NCBI GenBank assembly: GCA_016124795.1
Contig: WGNB01000024.1
Location: 1 to 64,000, forward strand
DNA: 64,000 nucleotides
From: Rhodopseudomonas sp.
GTDB lineage: Bacteria; Pseudomonadota; Alphaproteobacteria; Rhizobiales; Xanthobacteraceae
Direction: 5' to 3'
Below, piece by piece: positions 36,468 to 44,706 of this stretch. The notes under the pieces are model-generated. The model searched no databases and was not told where the DNA came from. It saw only the letters and a list, made by a program, of their open reading frames with translations. The translations under genes were made by a program, and so were the position numbers. Every line of letters begins with the position of its first letter. Positions within the stretch are counted from its first letter, which is position 1.

Positions 36468-37682
36468 TTATACCCCCGCCCACATCCGGCCGGGATTGAG
36501 CACGCCCTTGGGATCGAAGCCGTCCTTCACCCGCTTCGACAGCGCGGCAAGGCCGGCGTTCTGCGGCTCGAACACGTCGACCGCCGCGCGCAACGCCGCC
36601 GGCGCCCGCACCAATGTCGCGTGACCGCCGAGTTCGGCGGTGGCGCGGCGGATTGAACCGGCATCGGCCTCGTTCTCGAATGGCATCGCCACCCAGACCA
36701 GGCCGCCGCCCCAGTCGTAGAACATTTGCGCCGCCGGCGTGATCAATTCGGCCAGCCGTTGCGCCTGGCGCGGCGCGGTCGAAATCCGCCACAGCGGCCG
36801 GGCCCGCGCGCTATCGGCGGCAAAAGGCGCGACCTGACGAATGCTCGTCCACAGCGCCACGGAATCCTTTTCATCGAGAAGCGCCACCGGACCGAACGGC
36901 TTCAGCAAGCTGGCCAGCGCCTGCTTGCGATGCTCGACCGACGGCGTGACGCCCTCGAGCCGTAACACGGTCGCCGCCTCCGGCCGGGGCAGGCCGGCGA
37001 AATGCGACGCGACATGGTCGGGCAGATGCGCCGCGCCCGACACGTCGCAGGACGACCCCATGGCGGCCGCCATCGCCGCGCAAGCCTGCGCGTCGCCAAG
37101 GCCCTCGACAACAACGGAGGCTTGCGTCTCAGGCTTCGGCAGCACCTTGATCGTCACATCGGTCATCGCCGCCAGCGTGCCCCAGGAGCCGGCCAGCGCC
37201 TTGCACATGTCATAGCCGGTGACGTTCTTGACCACCCGGCCACCCGACTTGATCGTCTCGCCCCGCCCGGTGACCGCGGTCACGCCGAGGAAGTGATCGC
37301 GCGCCGCGCCCGCCTTGATGCGGCGCGGACCGGACTGGTTGGCGGCGATGACGCCTCCGATGGTGCCTTGCCCGGCCGGCGCGCCGAACAGCGGGCCGTA
37401 GTCCATCGGCTCGAAATCGAGCTGCTGGTTGTTGCTGGCGAGCAAGGCCTCGATCGCCGCGAGCGGCGTGCCGGCCTTGGCCGACAGCACCAGTTCGGCC
37501 GGCTCGTAAAGCGTGACGCCGTCGAGCGCCGACAGGTCGAGCGTCATGTCGGTCTGGCTCGGTCGGCCGATGCCACGCTTCGAACCGTGGCCTACGACGT
37601 CGAGCGCCTTGTCGTTCGAGGCCGCCCAGGCAACGGCGTCCTCAACGTCCTTGGCATCGCGGGGCTTGAGTATGTCAGTCAC
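36468..37682 (-). CDS. glcE: glycolate oxidase FAD-binding subunit GlcE
   Basis: A 404-residue FAD-binding subunit. The PCMH-type FAD domain has LFGAPAGQGTIGGVIAANQSG and FLGVTAVTGRGETIKSGGRVVKNVTGYDM. I start it at GTG 37682, which overlaps the stop of the upstream toxin gene (GTGA) and gives MTDILKPRD; a GTG four codons earlier is less attractive. This coupling means its translation depends on ribosomes finishing the toxin gene. Confidence 0.93.
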   Translation of the reverse strand: MTDILKPRDAKDVEDAVAWAASNDKALDVVGHGSKRGIGRPSQTDMTLDLSALDGVTLYEPAELVLSAKAGTPLAAIEALLASNNQQLDFEPMDYGPLFGAPAGQGTIGGVIAANQSGPRRIKAGAARDHFLGVTAVTGRGETIKSGGRVVKNVTGYDMCKALAGSWGTLAAMTDVTIKVLPKPETQASVVVEGLGDAQACAAMAAAMGSSCDVSGAAHLPDHVASHFAGLPRPEAATVLRLEGVTPSVEHRKQALASLLKPFGPVALLDEKDSVALWTSIRQVAPFAADSARARPLWRISTAPRQAQRLAELITPAAQMFYDWGGGLVWVAMPFENEADAGSIRRATAELGGHATLVRAPAALRAAVDVFEPQNAGLAALSKRVKDGFDPKGVLNPGRMWAGV

Positions 37683-37969
37683 AGATTTTCCCACGGTTCT
37701 TCGCGCGCGCCGTGGATGATCCTTACGACGACAGCTTCATCTTTTTTCAAAATGTAGAAAAGCAAATACGGAAACCGGACGAATGCAGCGCGGTGAACGC
37801 GGGGTCGGTTTGGCAAACGCTGGAAGGCGGATGGAAACATCCTGATTTGATCTTCAATTTGGAAAAGCCGATCTGCAAAGCGATCTGCAGCTTGTGGATC
37901 GACCCGGTTTAGATCGTCATAAATTGCTTCCAACTCGGCAAAAGCCAGGTCGGTATAACTGACTTTCAT
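37679..37969 (-). CDS. ParE/RelE-family toxin
   Basis: A 96-residue basic protein with the ParE/RelE plasmid-stabilisation fold: MKVSYTDLAFAELEAIYDDL, LFQIEDQIRMFPSAFQRLP and a terminal strand LLFYILKKDEAVVVRIIHGAREEPW. RIIHGAREP is the typical ParE end. ParE toxins inhibit DNA gyrase, while RelE cleave mRNA; the sequence is closer to ParE. Its start overlaps the antitoxin stop (ATGA) and its stop overlaps the glcE start (GTGA). All key segments are intact. Confidence 0.85.
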   Translation of the reverse strand: MKVSYTDLAFAELEAIYDDLNRVDPQAADRFADRLFQIEDQIRMFPSAFQRLPNRPRVHRAAFVRFPYLLFYILKKDEAVVVRIIHGAREEPWENL

Positions 37970-38196
37970 GAGCGGCGGAATTTCGCGAAGAGAGACTTGA
38001 CCTTTTCGTCGGTCGCAATCTCACCGCGGTCCGCGGCGGCTACGCCCTCATCGATCGCTGTCAATTGCTCCTGCGTGAGATCATCCGATATCAACAACTG
38101 GGCTTCTACTTCAAGAATGACCTGCGCCAGCTTTTCCTGGTCTTGTTCGGACCAGGTCTCTACGCGCTCAAGCACTTCTTTAAGATGGCTCGTCAT
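37966..38196 (-). CDS. antitoxin of a ParE-type toxin-antitoxin pair
   Basis: A 76-residue acidic protein preceding the toxin gene by a 4-base overlap. The N-terminal two thirds are helical (VLERVETWSEQDQEKLAQVILEVE); the end AIDEGVAAADRGEIATDEKVKSLFAKF is the toxin-binding tail seen in many ParD-like antitoxins of this group. No classical ribbon-helix-helix can be made out with certainty. It lies 30 bases after glcD. Confidence 0.78.
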   Translation of the reverse strand: MTSHLKEVLERVETWSEQDQEKLAQVILEVEAQLLISDDLTQEQLTAIDEGVAAADRGEIATDEKVKSLFAKFRRS

Positions 38197-38226
38197 GCGG
38201 TCATCCTATCATAACCGGCAACGTCA

Positions 38227-39720
38227 TCAAAACCTCGGAATATCCGGGAACGGCAATTGGCCGCCCGAGATGTGCATCCGGCCCAGTTCGGCGCAGCGGT
38301 GCAGCACCGGGAACACCTTGCCGGGATTGAGCAGGCCCTTGGCATCGAAGGCGCATTTGACGCGCTGCTGCGCCGCCAGATCGATCTCGGAAAACATCGT
38401 CGGCATCAGATCGCGTTTCTCGACGCCGACGCCATGCTCGCCGGTCAGCACGCCGCCGACCTCGACGCACAGCCGCAACACGTCCGAACCGAAAGCCTCG
38501 GCGCGATCGAGTTCGCCGGGCTTGTTGGAATCGTAGAGAATGAGCGGATGCAGATTGCCGTCGCCGGCATGAAACACATTGGCGACGCCGAGCTTGTAGT
38601 GGGTCGCCAGTTCCTTCATCCGCTTGAGCACCTGGGGCAGTTGCGCGCGCGGAATGGTGCCGTCCATGCAGTAATAATCCGGCGAAATCCGGCCGACCGC
38701 CGGGAAGGCCGCCTTGCGGCCGGCCCAGAACAGCAGCCTCTGCTGCTCCGAATTCGAGACCTGGCACGACACCGCCCGGCAATCACGCGCGATCTTTTCG
38801 ACGCGCTCGATCAAATGATCCACCTCCGCCCCGGGCCCGTCGAGTTCGACGAGCAGCAGCGCCTCGACATCGAGCGGATAGCCGGCGTGGACGAACTCCT
38901 CGACCGCGTGGATCGCCGGCTTGTCCATCATTTCCATGCCGCCGGGAATGATGCCGGCGGCGATGATCGCCGAGACGCATTCGCCGGCGTCCTCCGACGA
39001 GGGAAAGCCGATCATCACCGCGCGCGCCGTTTCCGGCTTTTTCAACAGCCGCACCGTGACCTCGGTGACGACGCCGAGCAATCCTTCCGAGCCGACGATC
39101 AGGCCAAGCAGATCGTAGCCCTCGGCATCGAGATGCTTGCCGCCGAGGCGCAGCACCTCGCCGGTCATCAGCACGATCTCGCAACCCAGCACGTTATTGG
39201 TGGTCATGCCGTATTTCAGACAGTGCACGCCGCCGGAATTCTCCGCGATATTGCCACCGATGGTGCAGGCGATCTGCGACGACGGGTCGGGCGCGTAATA
39301 GAAGCCGTCGGAGGCCACCGCCACGCTGACGGCAAGGTTGGTGACCCCCGGTTCGACCACCGCCACCCGATTATCGAGATCGATTTCCTTGACCCGGTTG
39401 AACTTGGCCATGCCGAGCAGAACGCCGTCCTCAAGCGGCAGCGCGCCGCCGGACAGCGAGGTTCCGGCGCCGCGCGGCACCACCTTGATGCCTTCGGCGT
39501 GGCAATAGGCCAGAACCTGCGACACCTGCTCGGTGGTTTCCGGCAGGACCACCACCAGCGGCAACTGGTGATAGGCGGTCAGGCCGTCGGTCTCGAAAGG
39601 CTTCATCTCCCGTTCGGTCGCGATCACGCCCTCGCCCGGCACCAGGGTGCGCAGCGCCTTGACGATCGCCTGGCGCCTGGCCAGCACCGCGCCATCCGCT
39701 TCCGGCATCCGAACCGACAT
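38227..39720 (-). CDS. glcD: glycolate oxidase subunit GlcD
   Basis: A 497-residue FAD-linked catalytic subunit that oxidises glycolate (possibly D-lactate) to the 2-oxo acid. The FAD-binding domain reads VVPRGAGTSLSGGALPLEDG; IACTIGGNIAENSGGVHCLKYG and HAGDGNLHP, GEHGVGVEKRD are standard GlcD landmarks. It is the first gene of the glc set; the cytochrome c gene is divergent from it. Normal length. Confidence 0.95.
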   Translation of the reverse strand: MSVRMPEADGAVLARRQAIVKALRTLVPGEGVIATEREMKPFETDGLTAYHQLPLVVVLPETTEQVSQVLAYCHAEGIKVVPRGAGTSLSGGALPLEDGVLLGMAKFNRVKEIDLDNRVAVVEPGVTNLAVSVAVASDGFYYAPDPSSQIACTIGGNIAENSGGVHCLKYGMTTNNVLGCEIVLMTGEVLRLGGKHLDAEGYDLLGLIVGSEGLLGVVTEVTVRLLKKPETARAVMIGFPSSEDAGECVSAIIAAGIIPGGMEMMDKPAIHAVEEFVHAGYPLDVEALLLVELDGPGAEVDHLIERVEKIARDCRAVSCQVSNSEQQRLLFWAGRKAAFPAVGRISPDYYCMDGTIPRAQLPQVLKRMKELATHYKLGVANVFHAGDGNLHPLILYDSNKPGELDRAEAFGSDVLRLCVEVGGVLTGEHGVGVEKRDLMPTMFSEIDLAAQQRVKCAFDAKGLLNPGKVFPVLHRCAELGRMHISGGQLPFPDIPRF

Positions 39721-39855
39721 TGATGAAACCTCCCGGACATTGTCTTATGCGACGATACCAGTCATTTGGTGGTTGACACAGCCGGCTGTCCGAAGCATTC
39801 AGAAATTAGAATATATGGCCTCAAGACGGCAAAATACCGAAAAGGGAGTGACGTG

Positions 39856-40245
39856 ATGAAACTGGCTTTCGTATTCGCGGCAGTTTTGACGGCCGTTACC
39901 GTGCAAGCCGCCCAGGCGCAAGATGTCACAGCCGGCGAGCAATCCTTCAAGAAGTGCATGGCCTGCCATTCGATCGGTCCGGGCGCCAAGAACAAGGTGG
40001 GCCCGGAACTCAATGGCATCGACGGACGCCACACCGGTTCGGTCGCCAATTACAACTATTCCGACGCCAACAAGAATTCCGGCATTACCTGGAACGAAAA
40101 GGAATTCCTGACCTATATCGCGGATCCGCGCGGCGTCATCAAAGGCACCAAGATGATCTTCCCCGGCATCAAGAACGAGAAGGAAGCCAAGAATCTCTGG
40201 GCCTATCTCAGCCAGTTCGACGCCGAGGGCAACAAGAAGAAGTAA
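39856..40245 (+). CDS. class I cytochrome c
   Basis: A 129-residue periplasmic cytochrome. Signal peptide MKLAFVFAAVLTAVTVQAAQA, haem motif CMACH (Cys34, Cys37, His38) and sixth ligand Met100 in GTKMIFPGI, all as in c2/c550-type cytochromes. Other landmarks are VGPELNGIDGRHTGSV and FLTYIADPRGVIKG. It acts as a soluble electron carrier. The ATG at 39856 follows AGGGAG; upstream in-frame codons do not encode a signal. Divergent from glcD. TTGACA at 39773 may belong to its promoter. Confidence 0.93.
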   Translation: MKLAFVFAAVLTAVTVQAAQAQDVTAGEQSFKKCMACHSIGPGAKNKVGPELNGIDGRHTGSVANYNYSDANKNSGITWNEKEFLTYIADPRGVIKGTKMIFPGIKNEKEAKNLWAYLSQFDAEGNKKK

Positions 40246-40460
40246 ACTCGTGCTGCCGTCGGCGCGGCGACAGCCGCGCACGACGGAGCCGTATCAGGCG
40301 CGTCTGTCACCCATCCGCAAAACAAGATCGGCGCACCGGGCGCCGGTCTTCGGAACTTCGCATCGACGAGGCATTTGACTTTGGTCAAGGCCATCGCGCG
40401 ACCGGGCAGGCATGGTAATCTCTGCCGGGCGCGATTGGCCCGTTTGGGAGGTTTTACAGC

Positions 40461-41300
40461 ATGATTAAAGATATTATCGTCAATGTCGGCTTGAACGGCA
40501 CGACGGGCGCGCATGATCCGGCCAGCGATTTCGCCATTTCGGTCGCGGAAACCTTTCAGGCGCATGTGCTTGGATTGGCCTTCTCCTATGAGCCGGTTAT
40601 TCCCGGCGCGGTGATGGGCGGCATTCCGCCGGAATTCATCGAATCGCAACGCGCCGAATCCGACAAACGCGCCGCTGCCGGCGTCGCCCGTTTCGAAGCC
40701 GCCGCCAAACGCGCCGGCGTCTCGTCGGAAAGCCGCACCTTGAGCGCCAGCGTATCCGGCGCCAGCGACATGCTGGCCCGCCTCGCCCGCCGCTTCGATC
40801 TGGTGGTCGTCGGTCAGCCCGATCGCGAACTCAGCGCGCCCGACGAAGTGCTCGACGAAGCCGCCTTGTTCGACTCCGGCCGGCCGGTGCTGTTCGTGCC
40901 GTTCATCCAGAAGGACGGCCTCAAGCTCGACCGCGTCATGGTGTGCTGGGACGGCAGCCGCGCCGCCACCCGCGCCATCGCCGACAGCCTGCCCTTCCTC
41001 AAGAAGGCCGGCCAGGTCGAAATCGTCATGGTCGCCAGCAAGTCTGCCAAGGGCGACGAGATCGCGGGCGTCGATCTCGGTCAGCATCTGGCCCGTCACG
41101 GCCTGAAGGTCGACGTCAAGCGCATCACCTCGCCGGATATCGACGTCGCCTCGACCATTCTGTCGCATGCCGCCGATTCCAGCGCCGACCTGATCGTGAT
41201 GGGTGGTTACGGCCATTCGCGCCTGCGCGAATTCGTGCTCGGCGGCGTCACCAAGTCGATCCTCGAGACCATGACGGTCCCGGTGCTGATGTCGCACTAA
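40461..41300 (+). CDS. universal stress protein, tandem-domain type
   Basis: A 279-residue protein with two UspA-like domains. The C-terminal one has the ATP-binding motif GGYGHSRLREFVLGGVTKS followed by the strand TVPVLMSH. The N-terminal domain begins IIVNVGLNGTTGAHDPASDFAISVAE and seems degenerate in its nucleotide motif. Ribosome site GGGAGG nine bases upstream. It is monocistronic and is followed by a palindromic repeat. Confidence 0.87.
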   Translation: MIKDIIVNVGLNGTTGAHDPASDFAISVAETFQAHVLGLAFSYEPVIPGAVMGGIPPEFIESQRAESDKRAAAGVARFEAAAKRAGVSSESRTLSASVSGASDMLARLARRFDLVVVGQPDRELSAPDEVLDEAALFDSGRPVLFVPFIQKDGLKLDRVMVCWDGSRAATRAIADSLPFLKKAGQVEIVMVASKSAKGDEIAGVDLGQHLARHGLKVDVKRITSPDIDVASTILSHAADSSADLIVMGGYGHSRLREFVLGGVTKSILETMTVPVLMSH

Positions 41301-41330
41301 CGACTGCGCGTTCCGCGGCGTTTGCTTTTT

Positions 41331-41400
41331 CCCGTCATCCTGAGGTGGCCGCGTAGCGGCCCTCGAGGGATGGCGGGCCATCACCCTTCGAGGCTTGCGC
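41331..41400. repeat. palindromic repeat related to the groESL spacer element
   Basis: CCCGTCATCCTGAGG at 41331-41345 opens a unit with an internal GGCCGCGTAGCGGCC stem, ending CCTCGAGGGATGGCGGG. A second, degenerate unit in reverse orientation follows (CCATCACCCTTCGAGGCTTGCGC). It is the same family as 13467-13571 and lies between two plus-strand genes. Confidence 0.78.
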
Positions 41401-41481
41401 GATCGAAGCCGGTTGACGCAAGGCCAGGTCTGCAATCGCGCGAGCACCGCAGAGTGACGGATAACGGGCAGAGGAACCGTC

Positions 41482-42027
41482 TTGCTCGAACGCCACATCA
41501 CCTTATTGGACGGCGAGAAGGTCTTTCTGCGGCCGTTGCGGGTCGAAGACGCCGCGCTCTACGGCGACTTCCTCAAGGACGTGACGCATGTCGATCTGCG
41601 TCTGCGATTCTTCGCGGCGATGCGCGAGCTGTCGCCGGAGATGATCGACAAGCTGGTGCATTACGATCCGGCGCACGCGATGGCCTTCATCGCGCTGACC
41701 GAAGCCGACGGCCGTATGCTCGGCGTCGTCCGGCTGCATGACGACGCCTGCGGCGAGCATGGCGAATTCGCCATCCTGCTGCGCTCGCATCTCAAGGGCC
41801 ACGGCCTCGGCTGGCTGATGATGAAGCACATGATCGCTTACGGCAAGGAACACGGCCTGAAGTCCGTGCGCGGCCAGGTGCTGGCCGAGAACTCGACCAT
41901 GCTGCAAATGTGCGGCGAACTCGGTTTCCATGCCAACGACGATCCCGATGAGCGCGGCGTCAAGCTGGTCGATCTGCCGCTCGACGAAGTGCCGGCCGAG
42001 GCTTTGGCAACGCCTGTCCACGACTGA
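41482..42027 (+). CDS. GNAT family N-acetyltransferase
   Basis: A 181-residue acetyltransferase. The acetyl-CoA-binding motif A appears as FAILLRSHLKGHGLGWLMMKHMIAYGKEHG, with HGLGWLMM in place of Q/RxxGxG/A; NSTMLQMCGELGF is motif B. It resembles the acetyltransferase module found at the end of Pat-type protein acetyltransferases, here on its own. The start is probably TTG 41482, seven bases after GAGGA. Substrate unknown. Confidence 0.83.
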   Translation: MLERHITLLDGEKVFLRPLRVEDAALYGDFLKDVTHVDLRLRFFAAMRELSPEMIDKLVHYDPAHAMAFIALTEADGRMLGVVRLHDDACGEHGEFAILLRSHLKGHGLGWLMMKHMIAYGKEHGLKSVRGQVLAENSTMLQMCGELGFHANDDPDERGVKLVDLPLDEVPAEALATPVHD

Positions 42028-42373
42028 CCCGAAGCAGACAGCCCTGCGATAGTCTCGCAACGTGAACGGTATCGCGGCCGCTTTTCGCCGAACGGCCAGC
42101 CGACCCGCTTTTTCAATCGGAAAACTTCGCGCTTCCGGTCCGAAGCAGATCGTGAATCGAACGCTGCCCTATCGGCGGCAAGAGCGATCATATCGCCGGA
42201 AGCTGGTTTTGGACGCCACGGCGACCGGCCTGCCATTCCGGGAACGCGACCAACGCTTTTGCGATCGGGCCCGCGCCAGATAGCGCAGGCGCGCGCCTCT
42301 CGCACAGACGTACTGGGCCATAAGCCAAGACTGGAACGCTTGCTGAAGGCTGAGAGGGAGAACTTCGCACGGA
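42028..42373. other. 346-base region without a recognised gene
   Basis: Between the acetyltransferase gene and the regulator pseudogene. Open frames on both strands lack ribosome sites and motifs. Possibly the edge of the accessory region; nothing structured was seen. Confidence 0.4.
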
Positions 42374-42827
42374 TTAAGTCAAGGCCGCGGCACCTGTCAT
42401 GGGCCGTTCCCCTAACTCCGAACCGACGCGGTTTATCGTCAGGGCGTGCACCATGTCATGACTGAGCATCCCGGCGGCGAGGCCGCGATCGAAGCTCGTC
42501 AAAAAGGCCGTCGTCATGTTCGGTGCCCGCCCCGAACATGGCCACCACCTTTTTGAGACGACCGACCGTCAGCCAGGTCTCGCGGCGCGCCGGGTCCTGG
42601 GCCGCGCCGAGGATGACGGCGATGTGGTAAATGAGAAAACGGCCGGTCTCGATGAGCAAGCGCGCCATGAAGGCATCGCGGCCATAGAGCGCGAGGAAGC
42701 GGGATACATAAAACTTGCGCGCCTCCGCCATGCGCGGGCTTTGGACGATCTCGTCATAGGACAAATGCGATGTTCCTAGCGCCAGACGCAAAAAATCCGG
42801 ATCGTCCACAACACCCCCCAACCGCAA
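42374..42827 (-). pseudogene. decayed copy of the two-winged-helix regulator
   Basis: The open part (42456-42827, 123 codons) matches residues about 25-93 of the intact regulator at 43551-44453: for example GAAQDPARRETWLTVGRLKK against DAAQDPARRETWFTVGRLKQ. Shortly after, the frame runs into unrelated residues and stops. In another frame, from about 42499 to a TAA at 42374-42376, the DNA reads TSFDRGLAAGMLSHDMVHAL, matching the extreme C terminus of the intact copy (ASYDRGIAGGMYLHDIAYLA). About 170 codons, including most of the first wing and the whole second winged helix, are missing and the two ends are joined out of frame. The N-terminal fragment may still be expressed. Confidence 0.85.
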
Positions 42828-42993
42828 TGACGTCCCCCACCGATATGTTATTTATGGGGACGGGAAATTACACGCAATCTTTTCCGGGACGGCCTGAGCC
42901 GATGCGTTAGGATTCGGCGGCATTGCGGCGCCTATGGCCCAGGTGGGGGCGTGGCACGCAGGTGTTTTATCGATCGTAAAGTCAAGAAACGAC

Positions 42994-43293
42994 ATGAGAA
43001 CCGGCGGCCTGAAAGCCTATCTGGCACGGCTACATTCCGAGATCGAATGCGCTTTGTGGGCAATCCTGCTCACTGGCGTCCTGTTTTTTGCCGTGCTCGT
43101 CGCGCCCGGAATTCCCGCGGCTCAGCGGCACGCGGCGGCCGCCGAAGCCGTACAATTTATAAGCCAGTGCTCGCGCTACTGTGAAAAATGGGGCCTTCCG
43201 CGCGGATCGCATCGCCACGCCGCGTGCATACAGGATCTGAAAAAATTTCGCGCCGACATCGAAGCGAAGATGGACGACGAACTGCTACCGTGA
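42994..43293 (+). CDS. small membrane-anchored hypothetical protein
   Basis: A 99-residue protein: a short cytoplasmic start, one membrane helix (ALWAILLTGVLFFAVLVAPG) and a periplasmic helical domain with three cysteines (SQCSRYCEKWGLPRG, HAACIQDLKKF). It may start earlier (42934); neither start has a clear ribosome site. It is followed by a tiny frame that overlaps its stop. No family recognised, but the region CxxxC followed by GLPRGSHRHAAC looks conserved in type. Confidence 0.55.
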   Translation: MRTGGLKAYLARLHSEIECALWAILLTGVLFFAVLVAPGIPAAQRHAAAAEAVQFISQCSRYCEKWGLPRGSHRHAACIQDLKKFRADIEAKMDDELLP

Positions 43294-43418
43294 AGCGGCG
43301 TCAACCTTTTGAAATCAAGAAGGTGAAGCCAGACGCGACGACATTCCCGATGATTGTGAATTTTTCCGATCGGGGCGCTTGCTCGATCAAGGATGCGCGA
43401 ACCGGCGCGAAATTATAA
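43290..43418 (+). CDS. possible coupled 42-residue protein
   Basis: A GTG at 43290 overlaps the TGA of the previous gene (GTGA) and opens a 42-codon frame (VKRRQPFEIKKVKPD..., ending DARTGAKL). Overlap of this kind is typical of coupled genes, but the product is tiny and resembles no family. It may be real, or a remnant of a longer gene. Confidence 0.28.
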   Translation: MKRRQPFEIKKVKPDATTFPMIVNFSDRGACSIKDARTGAKL

Positions 43419-43550
43419 ACTCACGGGCAACGGCCGATTCCCGACAAGTGCGGACACGTTACGCCTCAGGCTCTGGCAGACTATGTCCGCGAATGGCCCT
43501 TAGCAGACACATCACCGTAGTTTTCTTACCCCCCATTCTATCCATCGTTA

Positions 43551-44453
43551 TTAGGTCGTTTCTCTTGGGCGGATACTATGCATGGTGGCAAGATAGGCGA
43601 TGTCGTGAAGATACATGCCGCCGGCGATTCCGCGGTCGTAGCTCGCCCAAAGCCGCGGGAGTATTTCGATGCGATGACCACCCCGGACCTCAAGCTTGAC
43701 CAACCCGGCCTCCTCCGCAGCAACGAGCAAGGCGCGCACATGGGTACGTGACACGCCGAAGCGGTCTCCGATGTCGGCGTACGACACGGCTGCATGCGGA
43801 TGATCCGGATGAGCCATCGCGGCGTGCAAGAGCGCGGCGAGCACCATGTGCCCCGCCGCTCGGTCGAAAAACAACATCATATCGGGGACCGCCATGAGAT
43901 ATTTCGCCGCGAGCGGAAGAAGCGTCAGCGCCGTGCGCCGGAGCGCAACATGAAACTCGGCGTCTTGCCGCATTACAAGCCCGTAGTCATGCTGCGGATA
44001 AAGCACTGTGAGTGGCGCGTAGTGCGCAACGAGCCAGTCGCGATCGTGCGCCCGTAGCTTCTCGGTAGGCTTCAATATTCGCACCCGTCGGTCCTGATCG
44101 GAAGAAATCAGTTCCATAAAGCCCACAGAGCAGAGGCGCCTGACAAGGTGATCGATTTGCCGATCGCTTGCCAGGCCGAACAGGGCCATTTGCTGTTTGA
44201 GGCGTCCAACCGTGAACCAGGTTTCGCGCCGCGCGGGATCCTGCGCAGCGTCAAGGACGACGGCGATCATATAGACCAGGAAGCGCCCGGATTCGACCAG
44301 CAGACGCACGAGAAACGGATCGTCTTCGTACACGTCCAGAAGTCGATCGAGATAGAATTTTCGTGCCTTCGGCAACAGCGGATGCGTCAGGATGCCTTCG
44401 ACCCCAACGCGCGGAGCGCCTCCGATGAGGCGCTCAACTTCTGCTTCTTCCAA
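43551..44453 (-). CDS. two-winged-helix transcription regulator
   Basis: A 300-residue protein with an N-terminal helical domain (residues 25-75) and two probable DNA-binding modules. The first, about 82-132, runs FTVGRLKQQMALFGLASDRQ to the wing DRRVRILKPTEKL, like MarR proteins. The second, about 221-266, has YADIGDRFGVSRTHVRALL and the wing EVRGGHRIEIL. The middle (145-210) is helical and may hold a sensing pocket. It is transcribed away from the DUF4189 gene region; two imperfect direct repeats lie 86-174 bases upstream of its start. A degraded paralog lies just downstream. Targets unknown. Confidence 0.78.
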   Translation of the reverse strand: MEEAEVERLIGGAPRVGVEGILTHPLLPKARKFYLDRLLDVYEDDPFLVRLLVESGRFLVYMIAVVLDAAQDPARRETWFTVGRLKQQMALFGLASDRQIDHLVRRLCSVGFMELISSDQDRRVRILKPTEKLRAHDRDWLVAHYAPLTVLYPQHDYGLVMRQDAEFHVALRRTALTLLPLAAKYLMAVPDMMLFFDRAAGHMVLAALLHAAMAHPDHPHAAVSYADIGDRFGVSRTHVRALLVAAEEAGLVKLEVRGGHRIEILPRLWASYDRGIAGGMYLHDIAYLATMHSIRPRETT

Positions 44454-44538
44454 GGCAGCCCCCGCGCCCAGTTTGGAGCTGTCACTTGCCTGCGATAGGA
44501 CGCTCCCTCGACGGAATTACTTGCCGCAATCTTGATGC

Positions 44539-44627
44539 GCAAGCGTCTCTGGACACGCCTGCGCCCCTTATCCCACACACACCGTGAAAATTAATACGAT
44601 TTTTATATGCAAGCGCTTTCGGACACG
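44539..44627. promoter_or_regulatory. two direct repeats, possible operators
   Basis: GCAAGCGTCTCTGGACACG (44539-44557) and GCAAGCGCTTTCGGACACG (44609-44627) agree at 15 of 19 bases and are exactly 70 bases apart, close to seven helical turns. They lie between the start of the regulator gene and the end of the DUF4189 gene, in an AT-rich spacer. They could be sites for the regulator itself. Confidence 0.45.
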
Positions 44628-44706
44628 AGCTACTGGCGGGGATTAGTATCAATTCGTGGTCGGCTTGCCGATGTGGGCGGTGTCCGAGTATGTGCGAACG
44701 CGATTG

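Noticed and set aside
38257..39723. 488-codon plus-strand frame opposite glcD
   Set aside because: Antisense shadow of glcD; His/Arg-rich product without motifs.
39773..39801. promoter of the cytochrome c gene as a separate feature
   Set aside because: TTGACA is present, but no good -10 box lies at the right spacing, so it is only mentioned in the gene entry.
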